Positions 36,701-47,419 of a DNA stretch of 64,000 nucleotides are shown here, in pieces (position 1 is the stretch's first letter; each line of letters begins with the position of its first letter). This stretch comes from Lysobacter lycopersici. GTDB lineage: Bacteria > Pseudomonadota > Gammaproteobacteria > Xanthomonadales > Xanthomonadaceae. The stretch covers positions 1,874,001 through 1,938,000 of the forward strand of contig NZ_CP041742.1 in assembly GCF_007556775.1 (NCBI RefSeq), written 5' to 3'. A program made the position numbers and the translations under genes. A model generated the notes under the pieces. It did no database searches and was not told the DNA's origin. It saw only the letters and a list, made by a program, of their open reading frames with translations.

Positions 36701-38598
36701 CAGGCGTCGTCGATGAAGTCGCCGCGACGCCCGCGGCACAGGTGGCGGGCGAGGACGGGCGCGTGCAGGTGATGAGCGAATACTTCGAGGTCATGCGCGA
36801 TTTCCTCGAACGCCAGACCGAACTGATGCAATCGCTTCCGGCGACGGAAGGATTCGCCGCGGGCGATGCCGGCGCCGCGCCGCAGGCCGCGTCCTCGCAT
36901 GCGGTCGACGGCTACGCGCCGATGCTCGACCGCATCGTCGAACACGACGAATCGCACCTCGTCGCGCAGTGCCACGTCTCGCTCGACAACGACCAGTTCG
37001 TCCGCGACCACGTGCTTTCGGGCCCCGTGTCCGAGGCCGATCCGTCGCTGCGCGGCCTGGCCTGCGTGCCGTTCATGGCCAGCCTCGAGCTGATGGCCGA
37101 GGCCTGCGCGGCATTGGCCGGACGCACCGACCTCGGCGTGATCGAGAACGTCAAGGCCTTCGACTGGATCGCACTGGACGACGGCGCGCTCGACATCGAG
37201 GTGCATGCGCGCATCATCGATCGCGAACGCGGCCATTACGCGGCGCATGTGACCACCCCACGCGGCATGGCGGTCAGCGGCGAGTTCCGCTTCGAGCGCG
37301 ATTGGCGGCTGGCGAACGTCGCGCCGCTGGCCGAACCACGGCCGTGGAACATCCACGTGCCCAGCCTCTACACCACCGATCGCCATGCCATGTTCCATGG
37401 CCCGGTGTTCCAGAGCGTGCGCGAGATCCTCGCATGGGACGACACCGGCATCGACGTGCGCCTGAGCGAAGTCGGCCTCGCTGATTTCTTCGCGCCCGGG
37501 CACACGCCGCGGCTGGTGATCAACCCGGTGTTGCTCGACGCGTTGAGCCAGGTCGCGCCGTGCTGGCTGGTGCAATACGTCGGCCCGGAATTCCATTCCT
37601 TCCCCTCGCACATCGACCGCATCGAGTTGTACGGGCCGTGCCCGGCCGACCGCGAGGGCATCGTGGTGCGCGGGCGCCAGCGGCCCGCCGATGGCGTCAG
37701 CACCGACATCAACGCGCCGCGCAACTGGGACTTCGACTGCATCGACGGCGAGGGTCGCGTGCTGCTGCGCTGCCACGCGATGGGCAACCTGTTCTTCACC
37801 GTGCCGCCGAGCTACCACATGGCGCGCGTGAACCCGCTGCAGGGTTTCCTCGGCGCACCGGCCGAGCCGGTGGCGATGGACGGCGTGTCGCTGTGGCAGG
37901 TGCCGCTGATCGCGCCGGAACTCGCCACCCAGTCCGGCGGCATCTGCATGCGCGTGCTCGCGCACGTGCTGCTGTCCGAGGAAGAACGCGGCGAATGGCG
38001 GATGCTGCAGGGATCGCTGCGCCACCATCGCGAATGGCTGTCGGGCCGCGCCGCGCTGAAGGAAGCGGTGCGGCACTGGATCCACCAGCAGACCGGGCAA
38101 CTCGTTTATGCAGCCGACGTGGTGGTGCTGCACGACGAATACGGTGCGCCGCACGTCGACGGCTGGTGGAACGGCACGCTGGTCGAGGCGCCGCGCGTAT
38201 CGCTCTCGCACAGCGGGGAATCGTGCCTGGTCGCGGTCGCCGCGCCGGACCTGCCGGTAGGCGTCGACCTCGAGGGAATGGGCCGGGTGCAACCCGAGCT
38301 CGTTGCCCAGTCGCTCGCCGTGCACGAACGCCCGTTGGTCGACGGGTTCTCCGGCGCCGAGCTCGACGAACGCGTACTGCGCCTGTGGTGCGCGAAGGAA
38401 GCCGCATCCAAGTGCCTCGGCATCGGCTTGCAGGGCGCACCGGCGGAATTCGGCATCCGTTACGCCGACGCCGCCTGCGAAACCCTGCTCGTGGAGCATC
38501 CGCTGGGCACGGTCGAGGCGCGCGTCGTGCGTCGGCACGATGCGGTCATCGCGGTGGCGACGCCTGCGTCTCTGGAAACAGAGGTCCACTACGCATGA
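33718..38598 (+). CDS. Lipid/polyketide synthase: KS-AT-DH-phosphopantetheinyl transferase
   Basis: The product has 1626 residues. The ketosynthase is complete: Cys217 in DAACASSL, His352 in HGTG and His392 in MISHTIPAAG, so it is not a chain-length factor. The acyltransferase has LFPGEGSQ near 585 and Ser684 in GHSSGE. A linker carries the shared helix YFEVMRDFLERQ (about 1021). A double-hot-dog dehydratase follows (His1098 in HVLSG, Asp1274 in LLDALSQ). The C-terminal 200 residues are a Sfp-type phosphopantetheinyl transferase (Asp1517 in GVDLE, WCAKEAASK at 1557). There is no carrier domain, so it must work on the ACPs of the other proteins and can activate them. AGGAGG precedes the start. 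Confidence 0.93.
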   Translation: MSRPEHAGPGQAVADMNAPIAIIGMACIFPQAPDLHAFWNNILEGVDAIGEPVADWGAQRYLDAGRIKTPFGGYLKDLYRFDPREFGIMPNSVAGGETDQYLALRVARDALADAGYLHPDADHGETGIVLGHSAYLHAGQVTVIQNNIVIDQTMDLVRAAMPHMGEEALQELRAMLLKKLPPTNADNAPGLVPNMMTGRIANRLNLRGPNYVLDAACASSLLAVAAAADELRTGRSRMMLAGGVNATLPADVNASFTQLGALSARGKVRPFEAGSDGTLLGEGLGVVVLKRLDDAIADGDRVYAVLRGVGHSSDGKGTGLLAPSHDGETLAIRRAYAVTGIDPASVDLVEAHGTGIPLGDQTEIASLGSVFGERNAPVGTKALGSVKSMISHTIPAAGIASVIKMSLSLHHRTLPPTLCEQVNPELGIDKTPFYVNTRVSPWMVPTGQPRRAAVNSFGFGGINAHAILEQAPEAAVVPGRMTDWPVELCVLSADSAEALLAKLDALAAGLERNPSWRLPEVAAALAKQDSAADHRVAILAKDIAALASGIAQAQAKVRDGKVATGAGGRGRVFYGNRRVEGKLAFLFPGEGSQYPHMFAELALRFDEVQHWLDFWRGLYGLPAGQSRTDIVFPSSEVDDARRAELEERLHGMDVGSEAVFVGGMAMHALLTSLGVEPDVMLGHSSGESAALAACGANAATTPQELSDCISKHYAVYDALLQSGKIPVGALLAVGALPSADVERYLAQLGRDVQVAMDNCSNQIVLYGSVADIAHVQEGLSALGAICMPLPFDRGYHTPAFADVSAAFEKYYEDIGLERPTVPLYSCASVDLFPDDPAQVRALAAGQWSQTVRFRETIRKMHDDGVRVFVEVGPSGNLVAFVNDILADRECVALSSNVRRKNGVEQLLATLAQLYIAGRQVDLGKLFSRRELARIDLDATTTVRQPPVLDNTMPMVRFSEADRERVRQLAQAPVHVLPQASAPLQPQAQAAAVPPAGVVDEVAATPAAQVAGEDGRVQVMSEYFEVMRDFLERQTELMQSLPATEGFAAGDAGAAPQAASSHAVDGYAPMLDRIVEHDESHLVAQCHVSLDNDQFVRDHVLSGPVSEADPSLRGLACVPFMASLELMAEACAALAGRTDLGVIENVKAFDWIALDDGALDIEVHARIIDRERGHYAAHVTTPRGMAVSGEFRFERDWRLANVAPLAEPRPWNIHVPSLYTTDRHAMFHGPVFQSVREILAWDDTGIDVRLSEVGLADFFAPGHTPRLVINPVLLDALSQVAPCWLVQYVGPEFHSFPSHIDRIELYGPCPADREGIVVRGRQRPADGVSTDINAPRNWDFDCIDGEGRVLLRCHAMGNLFFTVPPSYHMARVNPLQGFLGAPAEPVAMDGVSLWQVPLIAPELATQSGGICMRVLAHVLLSEEERGEWRMLQGSLRHHREWLSGRAALKEAVRHWIHQQTGQLVYAADVVVLHDEYGAPHVDGWWNGTLVEAPRVSLSHSGESCLVAVAAPDLPVGVDLEGMGRVQPELVAQSLAVHERPLVDGFSGAELDERVLRLWCAKEAASKCLGIGLQGAPAEFGIRYADAACETLLVEHPLGTVEARVVRRHDAVIAVATPASLETEVHYA

Positions 38599-38636
38599 GC
38601 GATCCGATGCTGATGCCAGGGCGCACGGGGTAACCG

Positions 38637-39704
38637 GTGCCGACAGCCACCGTCAATGGCGTGCGCCTGAACTACGTCCAGACGGACGATGGTGGCGATG
38701 GCGCGCGCGAAGACCTGGTCATGGTGCATGGCCTGGCCACCAACCTCGCGTTCTGGTATTTCCAGTACGCGTCCGAATTCTCCACGCGCTTCCGCGTGAC
38801 CCTGCTCGACCTGCGCGGGCACGGGCGTTCGGAGATGCCGGCCGAAGGATATTCGCCGACCGCGATGGCGCGCGACCTTGGCGGATTGCTCGACCACCTC
38901 GGCATCGCCAAGGCGCACATCGTCGCGCACAGTTTCGGCGGCGTCGTGGCCTTGAAGTTCGCCTGCGAGCAGCCCGACCGTGTGCGCAGCCTGGTGCTGG
39001 CCGACAGCCACATCGCCGCGGTGCGCCGGCTCGGCCCGCCGCGCGACTGGACGTACGGGCAGGGCATCCAGCAGGTCCTCGACCGCCACGGGCTCGACCT
39101 CGATACCCAGCATCCCTATTTCGGCTACCACCTGATCACCTGCATGGCGCAATGGCAATTGCATGGCACCAAGGTGCCCGCGGAACTGGCCGAACTGGTC
39201 AGCCCGCTGATGGGCAAACTGGCGAAACACACGGCGCGGCAATGGCTCGCGCTGATGGAAACGACTTCGGCGAAGGCGCAGATGATGGGCGATGACGGGC
39301 TGACGCTGGAGGAATTGCGCAAGCTGCAATTCCCGATCCTCGCGTTGTACGGCGACAACTCGCACGCGCGCCTGACCGGCGAGGCGCTGCTCGAGGTCTG
39401 GCCGCAGGCCGAGTTCCGCGGCGTGCGCGATGCCGGGCATTTCTTCCCCTCCTCGCGCCCGCAGGAAATGATTTCCGACTGCAGGCGTTTCTGGGGCGGC
39501 GAATTCTCCGCCGAACAGCGCCGCAATCGCGCCGGCGAAGCACCACGCAACTACATCCGCAGCGACCGCGTGTTCGCGGTCGACGACGCCTGGTACTTCA
39601 TGACCCGCGAGAAATGCCGGATGGGCCCGTTCGCCACCCGCGAAGACGCGCTGGCGGAGATCCGGGCCATGTTCGCCCCGGCGGCTGCGGCGGTTCCGGC
39701 GTGA
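38637..39704 (+). CDS. Alpha/beta hydrolase, possible thioesterase of the lipid pathway
   Basis: A 355-residue product starting at GTG 38637. The fold is clear: VMVHGLATNLAFW (oxyanion), nucleophile Ser99 in AHSFGG, acid in LYGDNSHA and histidine in RDAGHFFPSS. The last 60 or so residues form an extra module (VDDAWYFMTREKCRMGPFATREDAL) of the kind found alone or fused in other proteobacteria. Its place after the synthases makes chain release by thioester hydrolysis the likeliest role; an esterase is an alternative. A 12-codon frame in the short gap before it is not credited as a gene. Confidence 0.8.
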   Translation: MPTATVNGVRLNYVQTDDGGDGAREDLVMVHGLATNLAFWYFQYASEFSTRFRVTLLDLRGHGRSEMPAEGYSPTAMARDLGGLLDHLGIAKAHIVAHSFGGVVALKFACEQPDRVRSLVLADSHIAAVRRLGPPRDWTYGQGIQQVLDRHGLDLDTQHPYFGYHLITCMAQWQLHGTKVPAELAELVSPLMGKLAKHTARQWLALMETTSAKAQMMGDDGLTLEELRKLQFPILALYGDNSHARLTGEALLEVWPQAEFRGVRDAGHFFPSSRPQEMISDCRRFWGGEFSAEQRRNRAGEAPRNYIRSDRVFAVDDAWYFMTREKCRMGPFATREDALAEIRAMFAPAAAAVPA

Positions 39705-41167
39705 GCGCGCCCAGGGTGAACAAGCTCGGGATCCGCCCGGGCCTGAGCCGGCATCATTTCCGGAAAATCGCCGAACGCGGTTTCGGCGACGGGCACAATT
39801 CGTACACGCATTCGATGACGTGGTTCAACGGGCGCTTGTACGTCAGCACCATGCGCGACAACTTCGCGCTGATGCGTTCGCGCCTGTCGTTGGGCCTCGA
39901 CGTGTGGCCGGTCGAATGCCCGCGCGATCCGTTCGAGCTCGACCTGCGCGCGGAGATTTGGGCCTACGATCCCGCCACCGGGGTCTGGGACCGCGTGTTC
40001 AAGGCGCCGATGATCACCGGCAGCCACGGCAAGCCGATCCCGCGCGACATCAGCTATCGCGCCGCGGCCGTCTTCCGCCGCAACGAGTCGGAGGCGCCGA
40101 AACTGTTCATCAGCACCTGGTCGCCGGCACGCGGGCCCGGCCCGGTGATCATGGCGACCGAGGACGGACGCAACTTCGAAGTGACCTGCGAACCGGGGCT
40201 GGTCGGTTTGCCGGTGACCACGATCCGTTCGATGGTGCCGTTCAAGGGCCGCCTGTACACCACGCCCGCCGGTTCGCGCGGCGGCAATACCAACATCTCC
40301 GGGCATTCGGTGGTGTACGAGAGCAGCGACCCGGCGCGCGGCGGCTGGCGGCCGGTGAGCGACTTCGGCTTCGGCGACGTCGGCAACAAGTCGCTGCACG
40401 AAGTCTGCGCCTGGGGCGACCACCTCTACGTCGGCACGCTCAACCACAGCGGTTTCCAGTTGTGGCGCAGCACCTGCGAGGGCGAAGCGCCCTACCAGTG
40501 GGAACGCGTGCTCGAACAGGGCGCGTGGCGCGGCAAGTTGAACCAGGGCGTGCTCAGCCTGTATCCGTTCAAGGGCTGCCTGTACATCGGCACCGGCATC
40601 CAGGGCGGCGGCATCGACCGCGCGAACGACATCGGCCCGGGCGCATCGGAACTGCTGCGCCTGCACCCGGACATGAGCTGGGACCTGATCGTCGGCGAAG
40701 GACGCGACACGCCGGACGGGCGCAAGGATCCGCTGTCGGGCCGGCAGCCGGGCTTCGACAACTTCTTCAACGGCTATTTCTGGCGCATGGTCGAGCACGA
40801 AGGCTGGCTCTACATGGGCACCTTCGAGTGGAGCAGCATCCTCGGCTACGTCAACCGCAGCCGCTGGCCCAAGGCGTTCGCCAACGTGGTCGCGCACGTC
40901 GATCCGCAGAACATCCTCGACTACCAGTCGGGCTTCGACCTGTACCGCAGCCACGACGGCGAGAACTGGGTGCCGGTGTCGACCAACGGCATGGGCAATC
41001 CCTACAACATGGGCCTGCGGACCTTCGCGTCGACGCCGCACGGCTTGTTCCTGGGCACCGCCAATCCGTGGGGGCCGAAGATCATGCCGATAGACGGATC
41101 TGGTTACATTTTCAATCCGCGCGGCGGCTGCGAGGTCTACCTCGGTTCGCTCGAAGAACGGCGGTGA
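39701..41167 (+). CDS. Propeller-like protein of unknown function, last gene of lipid operon
   Basis: A 488-residue protein starting at GTG 39701, overlapping the hydrolase stop (GTGA). No signal peptide is seen, so it is probably cytoplasmic. Repeated blade-like strands occur, e.g. WFNGRLYVSTMRDN, KLFISTWSPARG, PFKGRLYTTPAGS, WGDHLYVGTLNHSGFQLWRS, PFKGCLYIGTGIQGGG and EGWLYMGTFEWSS, close to Kelch/LVIVD-type propellers. No catalytic motif is recognised. The tight coupling to the hydrolase points to a job in the same pathway, perhaps as a scaffold or an unrecognised lipid enzyme. Confidence 0.75.
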   Translation: MSAPRVNKLGIRPGLSRHHFRKIAERGFGDGHNSYTHSMTWFNGRLYVSTMRDNFALMRSRLSLGLDVWPVECPRDPFELDLRAEIWAYDPATGVWDRVFKAPMITGSHGKPIPRDISYRAAAVFRRNESEAPKLFISTWSPARGPGPVIMATEDGRNFEVTCEPGLVGLPVTTIRSMVPFKGRLYTTPAGSRGGNTNISGHSVVYESSDPARGGWRPVSDFGFGDVGNKSLHEVCAWGDHLYVGTLNHSGFQLWRSTCEGEAPYQWERVLEQGAWRGKLNQGVLSLYPFKGCLYIGTGIQGGGIDRANDIGPGASELLRLHPDMSWDLIVGEGRDTPDGRKDPLSGRQPGFDNFFNGYFWRMVEHEGWLYMGTFEWSSILGYVNRSRWPKAFANVVAHVDPQNILDYQSGFDLYRSHDGENWVPVSTNGMGNPYNMGLRTFASTPHGLFLGTANPWGPKIMPIDGSGYIFNPRGGCEVYLGSLEERR

Positions 41168-41308
41168 TGGAGGCGCAGGCGCAACATCGGCTGAATGCAC
41201 CGGCGCCGGCGGCGCGGGTTCACTTCGCACTATCCCCGGCTGTGCGAGTATCGCCGCCGAATCCGATGGCGGCCTCCGCCGCCACGCCAGAAAGGTTGGA
41301 GGCACAAC

Positions 41309-42265
41309 ATGCTTTCGTCGATCGGGAAAATCGTCGTGGTCGCGGCCGTCGTGCTGGCGACCACCGCAGCGGCTTCAAGTTGCTCGGGGCAGACCATGCG
41401 TGAGCGTTGGCAGCAGAGGGCGGCGGAAAGGCGCGCCAATGGCGGACAAGGCCCGTTCGCCGCGCGCCGCATGCAGCAGCAACAGTCGATGGCGCTGCCT
41501 TCCGGCGCGCAGGTCGATCGCAACGTCGCCTACGGATCCGATCCCGAGCAGACGCTGGACGTGTATCGCCCGGCCAACGCGCAGAACGCACCGGTGATCT
41601 TCATGGTGCACGGCGGCGGCTGGGCGCGCGGCGACAAGGAAGCCGCGGGCGTGGTCAACAACAAGGTCGGGCACTGGCTGCCGAAAGGCTACATCGTGGT
41701 GTCGGTCGGTTACCGCCTGGTGCCGCAGGTGACGCCGATGGGCGAGGCGCAGGATGTCGCCAAGGCGCTCGCCTTCGCGCAGGGCAAGGCGCGTTCCTGG
41801 GGCGGCGATCCGTCGCGCTTCGTGCTGATGGGCCATTCCGCCGGCGCGCACCTTGTGTCGCTGCTGAGCGCGGCGCCGTCGATCGCCACCAACGCCGGCG
41901 CGGGTTCCTGGCTCGGCACGGTCGCGCTGGACAGCGCGGCATACAACGTCGTCGACATCATGCAGCAGTCGCATTTCTCGCTGTACGACAAGGCTTTCGG
42001 CAACGACCGACAGTTGTGGAGCGACGCCTCGCCCACGCTGCGCCTCGCGCATGCGCCGGTGCCCATGCTGCTGGTGTGCTCCAGCCGTCGCGCCGATTCC
42101 TGCGCGCAGGCCAGGGGGTTCGCGGACAAGGCGACTTCGCTCGGCGGTCGCGTGAGCGTGTTCCCGATAGACCTGCGCCACGGCGAGATCAACGCCGAAC
42201 TCGGCGCGAGCGGCGACCTCACCGCGCAGGTCGACGGCTTCCTGCAATCCTTGAACCTGCCTTGA
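41309..42265 (+). CDS. Secreted alpha/beta hydrolase (BD-FAE/esterase type)
   Basis: A 318-residue product with GGAGG seven bases before the ATG. The N-terminus is a signal peptide with cysteine in AAASSCSG, possibly a lipoprotein. The enzyme part has MVHGGGWARGDK (oxyanion HGGG), nucleophile in LMGHSAGAHL, and a late histidine in LRHGEIN. This is the carboxylesterase/acetyl-esterase group. It lies 141 bp after the lipid operon with its own ribosome site and its link to that operon is uncertain. Confidence 0.82.
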   Translation: MLSSIGKIVVVAAVVLATTAAASSCSGQTMRERWQQRAAERRANGGQGPFAARRMQQQQSMALPSGAQVDRNVAYGSDPEQTLDVYRPANAQNAPVIFMVHGGGWARGDKEAAGVVNNKVGHWLPKGYIVVSVGYRLVPQVTPMGEAQDVAKALAFAQGKARSWGGDPSRFVLMGHSAGAHLVSLLSAAPSIATNAGAGSWLGTVALDSAAYNVVDIMQQSHFSLYDKAFGNDRQLWSDASPTLRLAHAPVPMLLVCSSRRADSCAQARGFADKATSLGGRVSVFPIDLRHGEINAELGASGDLTAQVDGFLQSLNLP

Positions 42266-42275
42266 CGGCAACCAT

Positions 42276-42297
42276 GCGCCCGGAGCACTCCGGGCGC
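42276..42297. terminator. Bidirectional terminator hairpin
   Basis: A 9-bp stem gcgcccgga/tccgggcgc with loop gcac is followed by GTT. It lies between the convergent esterase and icd genes. Confidence 0.7.
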
Positions 42298-42317
42298 GTT
42301 CCGCATCGTTCCGGGAA

Positions 42318-44606
<2,289 letters not shown>

Positions 44607-44765
44607 CTACGACGAGGCAGGCGGCTGGAATCGCAGCGCATCGTGCTGCGTCCATTGCGTCCCGCATCGCGAAGTTTCCGGGGGGAACGACCTGAATGCG
44701 GGTTCCGGGCGGCGACGTTCTGGACTCGCGCGGGAACTGCGGCAATACTTGCCGGTTCATGGCAT

Positions 44766-44787
44766 ATCTGTGCATCCGATCACAGAT
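44766..44787. promoter_or_regulatory. CRP/Clp-like binding site before the ACP-sulfotransferase
   Basis: Two 7-bp inverted arms, ATCTGTG and CACAGAT, flank eight bases. The core TGTGC-N6-TCACA differs from the CRP consensus TGTGA-N6-TCACA by one base. It lies about 60 bases before a plausible start of transcription (TTGACC at 44799-44804 as -35), the classic spacing for activation. In xanthomonads the CRP homologue Clp recognises the same motif. Confidence 0.65.
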
Positions 44788-44848
44788 GCCGTACGTCCTT
44801 GACCCGGAACGACAGGGGGTTCCGGCCAGTTTTTGGGGAAGAACATAC

Positions 44849-46144
44849 GTGTACACGGTCGAAGCGGTGGAAGAGCGGGTCATCGGCGTGATCGCCGACC
44901 TCACCGAGGATTGGGACGTCGAACTCGAAGGCGGCATGAACTCCGGCACGACCATGGTCGGGGACGTCGGCTTCGCATCGATCGATTTCATCCAGATGGC
45001 GGTCGCCATCGAGAGTGAGTTCAAGACCAAGCTCGGTTTCCAGGACCTGCTGATGCAGGCCGGGAAGTACGTCGACGACGTGACCGTGCGGCAGATCGCG
45101 CAATTCGTCGCCGAACGGCTCAACAATGGCGTGCCCGCGGCGCCCGCCGCCCCGGCCGCGACCGATCCTCAGCGCGTGACGTCGGTGCCGGAGGAGCAGC
45201 GCGTCACTGCCACGAAGCTCGCCACCTTCCGCCGCCGCTTCCCGGTGCGCGACCTGGCTGACGACGGCACGCCGAAGAACGAACGCGCGGTGTTCGTGCT
45301 CTCGCCGCCGCGCTCCGGATCCACGCTGCTGCGCATCCTGCTGGCCGGCAACTCGAAACTGTTCGCGCCGCCCGAATTGCACTTGCTGCCGTACCGGACG
45401 ATGGCCGACCGGCGCAGGGCGCTTGAAGGCGCGCACACCGACCACCTGCTCGAGGGCACCGCGCGCGCGCTCATGCACCTCAAGGGCTGGAGCGCCGAGC
45501 AGTCGCTGGCGTTCGTCGCCGACTGCGAGCGGCAGGGCATGACCACCAAGGCGTTCTACCGCGAACTGCAGGCGCCGCTGCAGGGCGAGCGCCTGCTGGT
45601 CGACAAGACCCCGTGGTACATCGTCGATGTCGACATCCTCAAGCGCGTCGAGCGCGACTTCGTCGATCCGCTGTACATCCACCTGGTCCGCCATCCGCTG
45701 GGCATGGTGCGTTCGTACGAGGAATCGTCGATGCAGCGCCTGCTGCCGCCGACCGCGACGCAGGAGGGCGGTTACGGCAGCCGCGAGCTCGCCGAGTTGA
45801 CCTGGCTGCTGGCCCAGCAGAACACGCTGGAGATTTCGAAGCAGGTGCCGGCCGAACGCTGGCTGCAGGTGCAGTACGAGCAGCTGGTGGTCGAACCCGA
45901 AGCGGTGCTGCGCCGCATCTGCGGCTTCGCCGGCATTCCTTATGAAAGCGCGATGGTCAATCCGTACGACGACATGGATCGCATGACCGACGGCGTGGCC
46001 ACTGCGTCGCGCATGAGCGGCGACCTCAAGTTCCACCTGCACAACGCGATCAATCCCGACGCGGCCGTGCGCTGGAAGCGCTTCTACTCCGAGGACGTGC
46101 TCGGCCGCGAAACACGCGAACTGGCGGCGGCGCTGGGGTACTGA
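44849..46144 (+). CDS. ACP-sulfotransferase fusion (CurM/OLS-type)
   Basis: The product has 431 residues. Residues about 1-85 are a carrier domain ([14 protein letters not shown], attachment Ser44). After a short linker comes a sulfotransferase: [20 protein letters not shown] near 148 and [17 protein letters not shown] near 270. [24 protein letters not shown] and [12 protein letters not shown] recall from memory the sulfotransferase domains of decarboxylating olefin synthases such as CurM. It would sulfate a hydroxyacyl chain on its own ACP. GTG 44849 is chosen because GGGGAAG precedes it, the domain begins there, and the CRP-like box covers the upstream ATG (44786). Likely an outlying member of the lipid pathway. 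Confidence 0.85.
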   Translation: MYTVEAVEERVIGVIADLTEDWDVELEGGMNSGTTMVGDVGFASIDFIQMAVAIESEFKTKLGFQDLLMQAGKYVDDVTVRQIAQFVAERLNNGVPAAPAAPAATDPQRVTSVPEEQRVTATKLATFRRRFPVRDLADDGTPKNERAVFVLSPPRSGSTLLRILLAGNSKLFAPPELHLLPYRTMADRRRALEGAHTDHLLEGTARALMHLKGWSAEQSLAFVADCERQGMTTKAFYRELQAPLQGERLLVDKTPWYIVDVDILKRVERDFVDPLYIHLVRHPLGMVRSYEESSMQRLLPPTATQEGGYGSRELAELTWLLAQQNTLEISKQVPAERWLQVQYEQLVVEPEAVLRRICGFAGIPYESAMVNPYDDMDRMTDGVATASRMSGDLKFHLHNAINPDAAVRWKRFYSEDVLGRETRELAAALGY

Positions 46145-46251
46145 GTCCGGTTCGATCCTCGCGGATCGATCGTGAAGCGGCAAAATCCGGCAAAGCCATG
46201 CGCCCGTCGCGGCGTTAGGCTGGTGCGCATCGTGGCCGTGCGGGGAACGAA

Positions 46252-46806
46252 ATGCTGCGTACCATCCGATGCCTGGCCCTGGCCCTGGCGGTGTTCGCCA
46301 TGACCGATCTTCCTGCGCAAACGCCTCCACCCGCCACGCCGCAAGCGCCGCCCTGCGGCGATGCCATGCACCGGCAATTCGATTTCTGGGTCGGCAGCTG
46401 GGACGTGACCGGGCCCAAGGGCGAAAAGACCATCGGCCGCAGTCGGGTCGAATCGCGGCTGGGCGATTGCGTCATCCACGAACACTGGTTCGGTGGCGGC
46501 GGCACCATCGGCGAGAGCTTCAACATCTACAACGCCGCGACCGGGAATTGGGAACAGTTCTGGGTCGACAACGGCGGCAACCGCCTGCATCTCGTCGGCG
46601 GCCTCGTCGACGGACGCATGGTGCTGGAAGGCAGGCACGACAAGCCCGACGCGGACAGCGGGCTGTTCGGGCGCGAACGCATCGCGTGGACGCCGAACGC
46701 CGACGGGACGGTGCGCCAGTTGTGGGAATCTTCGAAGGACGACGGCAAGACCTGGACTGTCTCGTTCGACGGCCTGTACCACAAGGCCACGACGCCGGTT
46801 CCCTGA
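46252..46806 (+). CDS. Secreted DUF1579-like protein
   Basis: A 184-residue product with a signal peptide ending LPAQTPPP. The rest looks like a small beta-barrel of the DUF1579 kind (FDFWVGSWDVTGPKGEKTIGRS, VIHEHWFGGGGTIGESFNIYN, WEQFWVDNGGNRLHLVGG). Such proteins are common next to lipid or sugar genes but lack a known activity. It ends at a strong hairpin shared with the convergent lipoprotein gene. Confidence 0.75.
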   Translation: MLRTIRCLALALAVFAMTDLPAQTPPPATPQAPPCGDAMHRQFDFWVGSWDVTGPKGEKTIGRSRVESRLGDCVIHEHWFGGGGTIGESFNIYNAATGNWEQFWVDNGGNRLHLVGGLVDGRMVLEGRHDKPDADSGLFGRERIAWTPNADGTVRQLWESSKDDGKTWTVSFDGLYHKATTPVP

Positions 46807-46828
46807 TTGATCGCAGCGCGCCTGCGAA

Positions 46829-46854
46829 AAGGGCGCGGCTCTCGCCGCGCCCTT
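46829..46854. terminator. Bidirectional terminator hairpin
   Basis: An 11-bp stem aagggcgcggc/gccgcgccctt around the loop tctc lies between convergent genes. Confidence 0.75.
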
Positions 46855-46876
46855 CGTGCATCGAATCGATGCTGGT

Positions 46877-47356
46877 TTATTTCACTTCGAAGTCGCGGCT
46901 CTGGACCACGCTGCCGTCCAGCGAGATCTCGACCTTGTACTTGCCCGCGGGCCAGCCGTCCGGCTTGCTGATGCTGAAATCGGTGGTCTGCGGGCCGGCG
47001 GCGACATCCTTGTCCTGGCTGTCGACGGTCTGGCCGTCCTGGTAGGTCCACTTCGCGTTGAGCTTGCTGGCCGCGCCGTCGGTGGCGACCGAGGCGTGGA
47101 TGGTGTCGTTCTTGGCGAAGCTGGTGGAGGCCGTGGTCACCTTGTTGTCGGCGCCGACGGCATTGCCGAGGTCGACCGAAGCGACGGTGGCCGGGGTCGG
47201 CGCGGGCGCCGGCATCGGTTCGGCCGGGGCGGGGGCTGCCGGTTCGCTCGCCGGCGGCGTGGTCATCGCTGCGTCGTCCTTCTTCTTGCAGCCTGCGAGC
47301 GCGACGGTCGCGAGCAGCGCGGTGGCGATGGCCAGCGAAATGCGGTTGCGGATCAT
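46877..47356 (-). CDS. Small lipoprotein, unknown
   Basis: A 159-residue product. The lipobox is VALAGC with Cys22 followed by KKKDD. A Pro/Ala/Glu linker leads to a beta-rich domain (HASVATDGAASKLNAKWTYQDGQTVDSQDKD, GKYKVEISLDGSVVQSRDFEVK) that resembles small Ig-like modules. No function is known. It precedes no partner; the next gene upstream encodes a LysM protein. Confidence 0.75.
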   Translation of the reverse strand: MIRNRISLAIATALLATVALAGCKKKDDAAMTTPPASEPAAPAPAEPMPAPAPTPATVASVDLGNAVGADNKVTTASTSFAKNDTIHASVATDGAASKLNAKWTYQDGQTVDSQDKDVAAGPQTTDFSISKPDGWPAGKYKVEISLDGSVVQSRDFEVK

Positions 47357-47419
47357 GGTTGTCTCCTGTGGATGTCTGGGATCGCGTGTCGAAAAGCGGC
47401 GTCGTGGAACGGCGAATGA

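Noticed and set aside
38595-38633. A 12-codon frame (MSDPMLMPGRTG) in the gap before the hydrolase
   Set aside because: It overlaps the previous stop by ATGA but is too short to credit. It may only couple translation to the GTG at 38637.
44696-44848. Upstream starts (44696, 44786) for the ACP-sulfotransferase
   Set aside because: The added residues match no carrier domain, the ATG at 44786 lies in the CRP-like palindrome, and a better ribosome site precedes GTG 44849.
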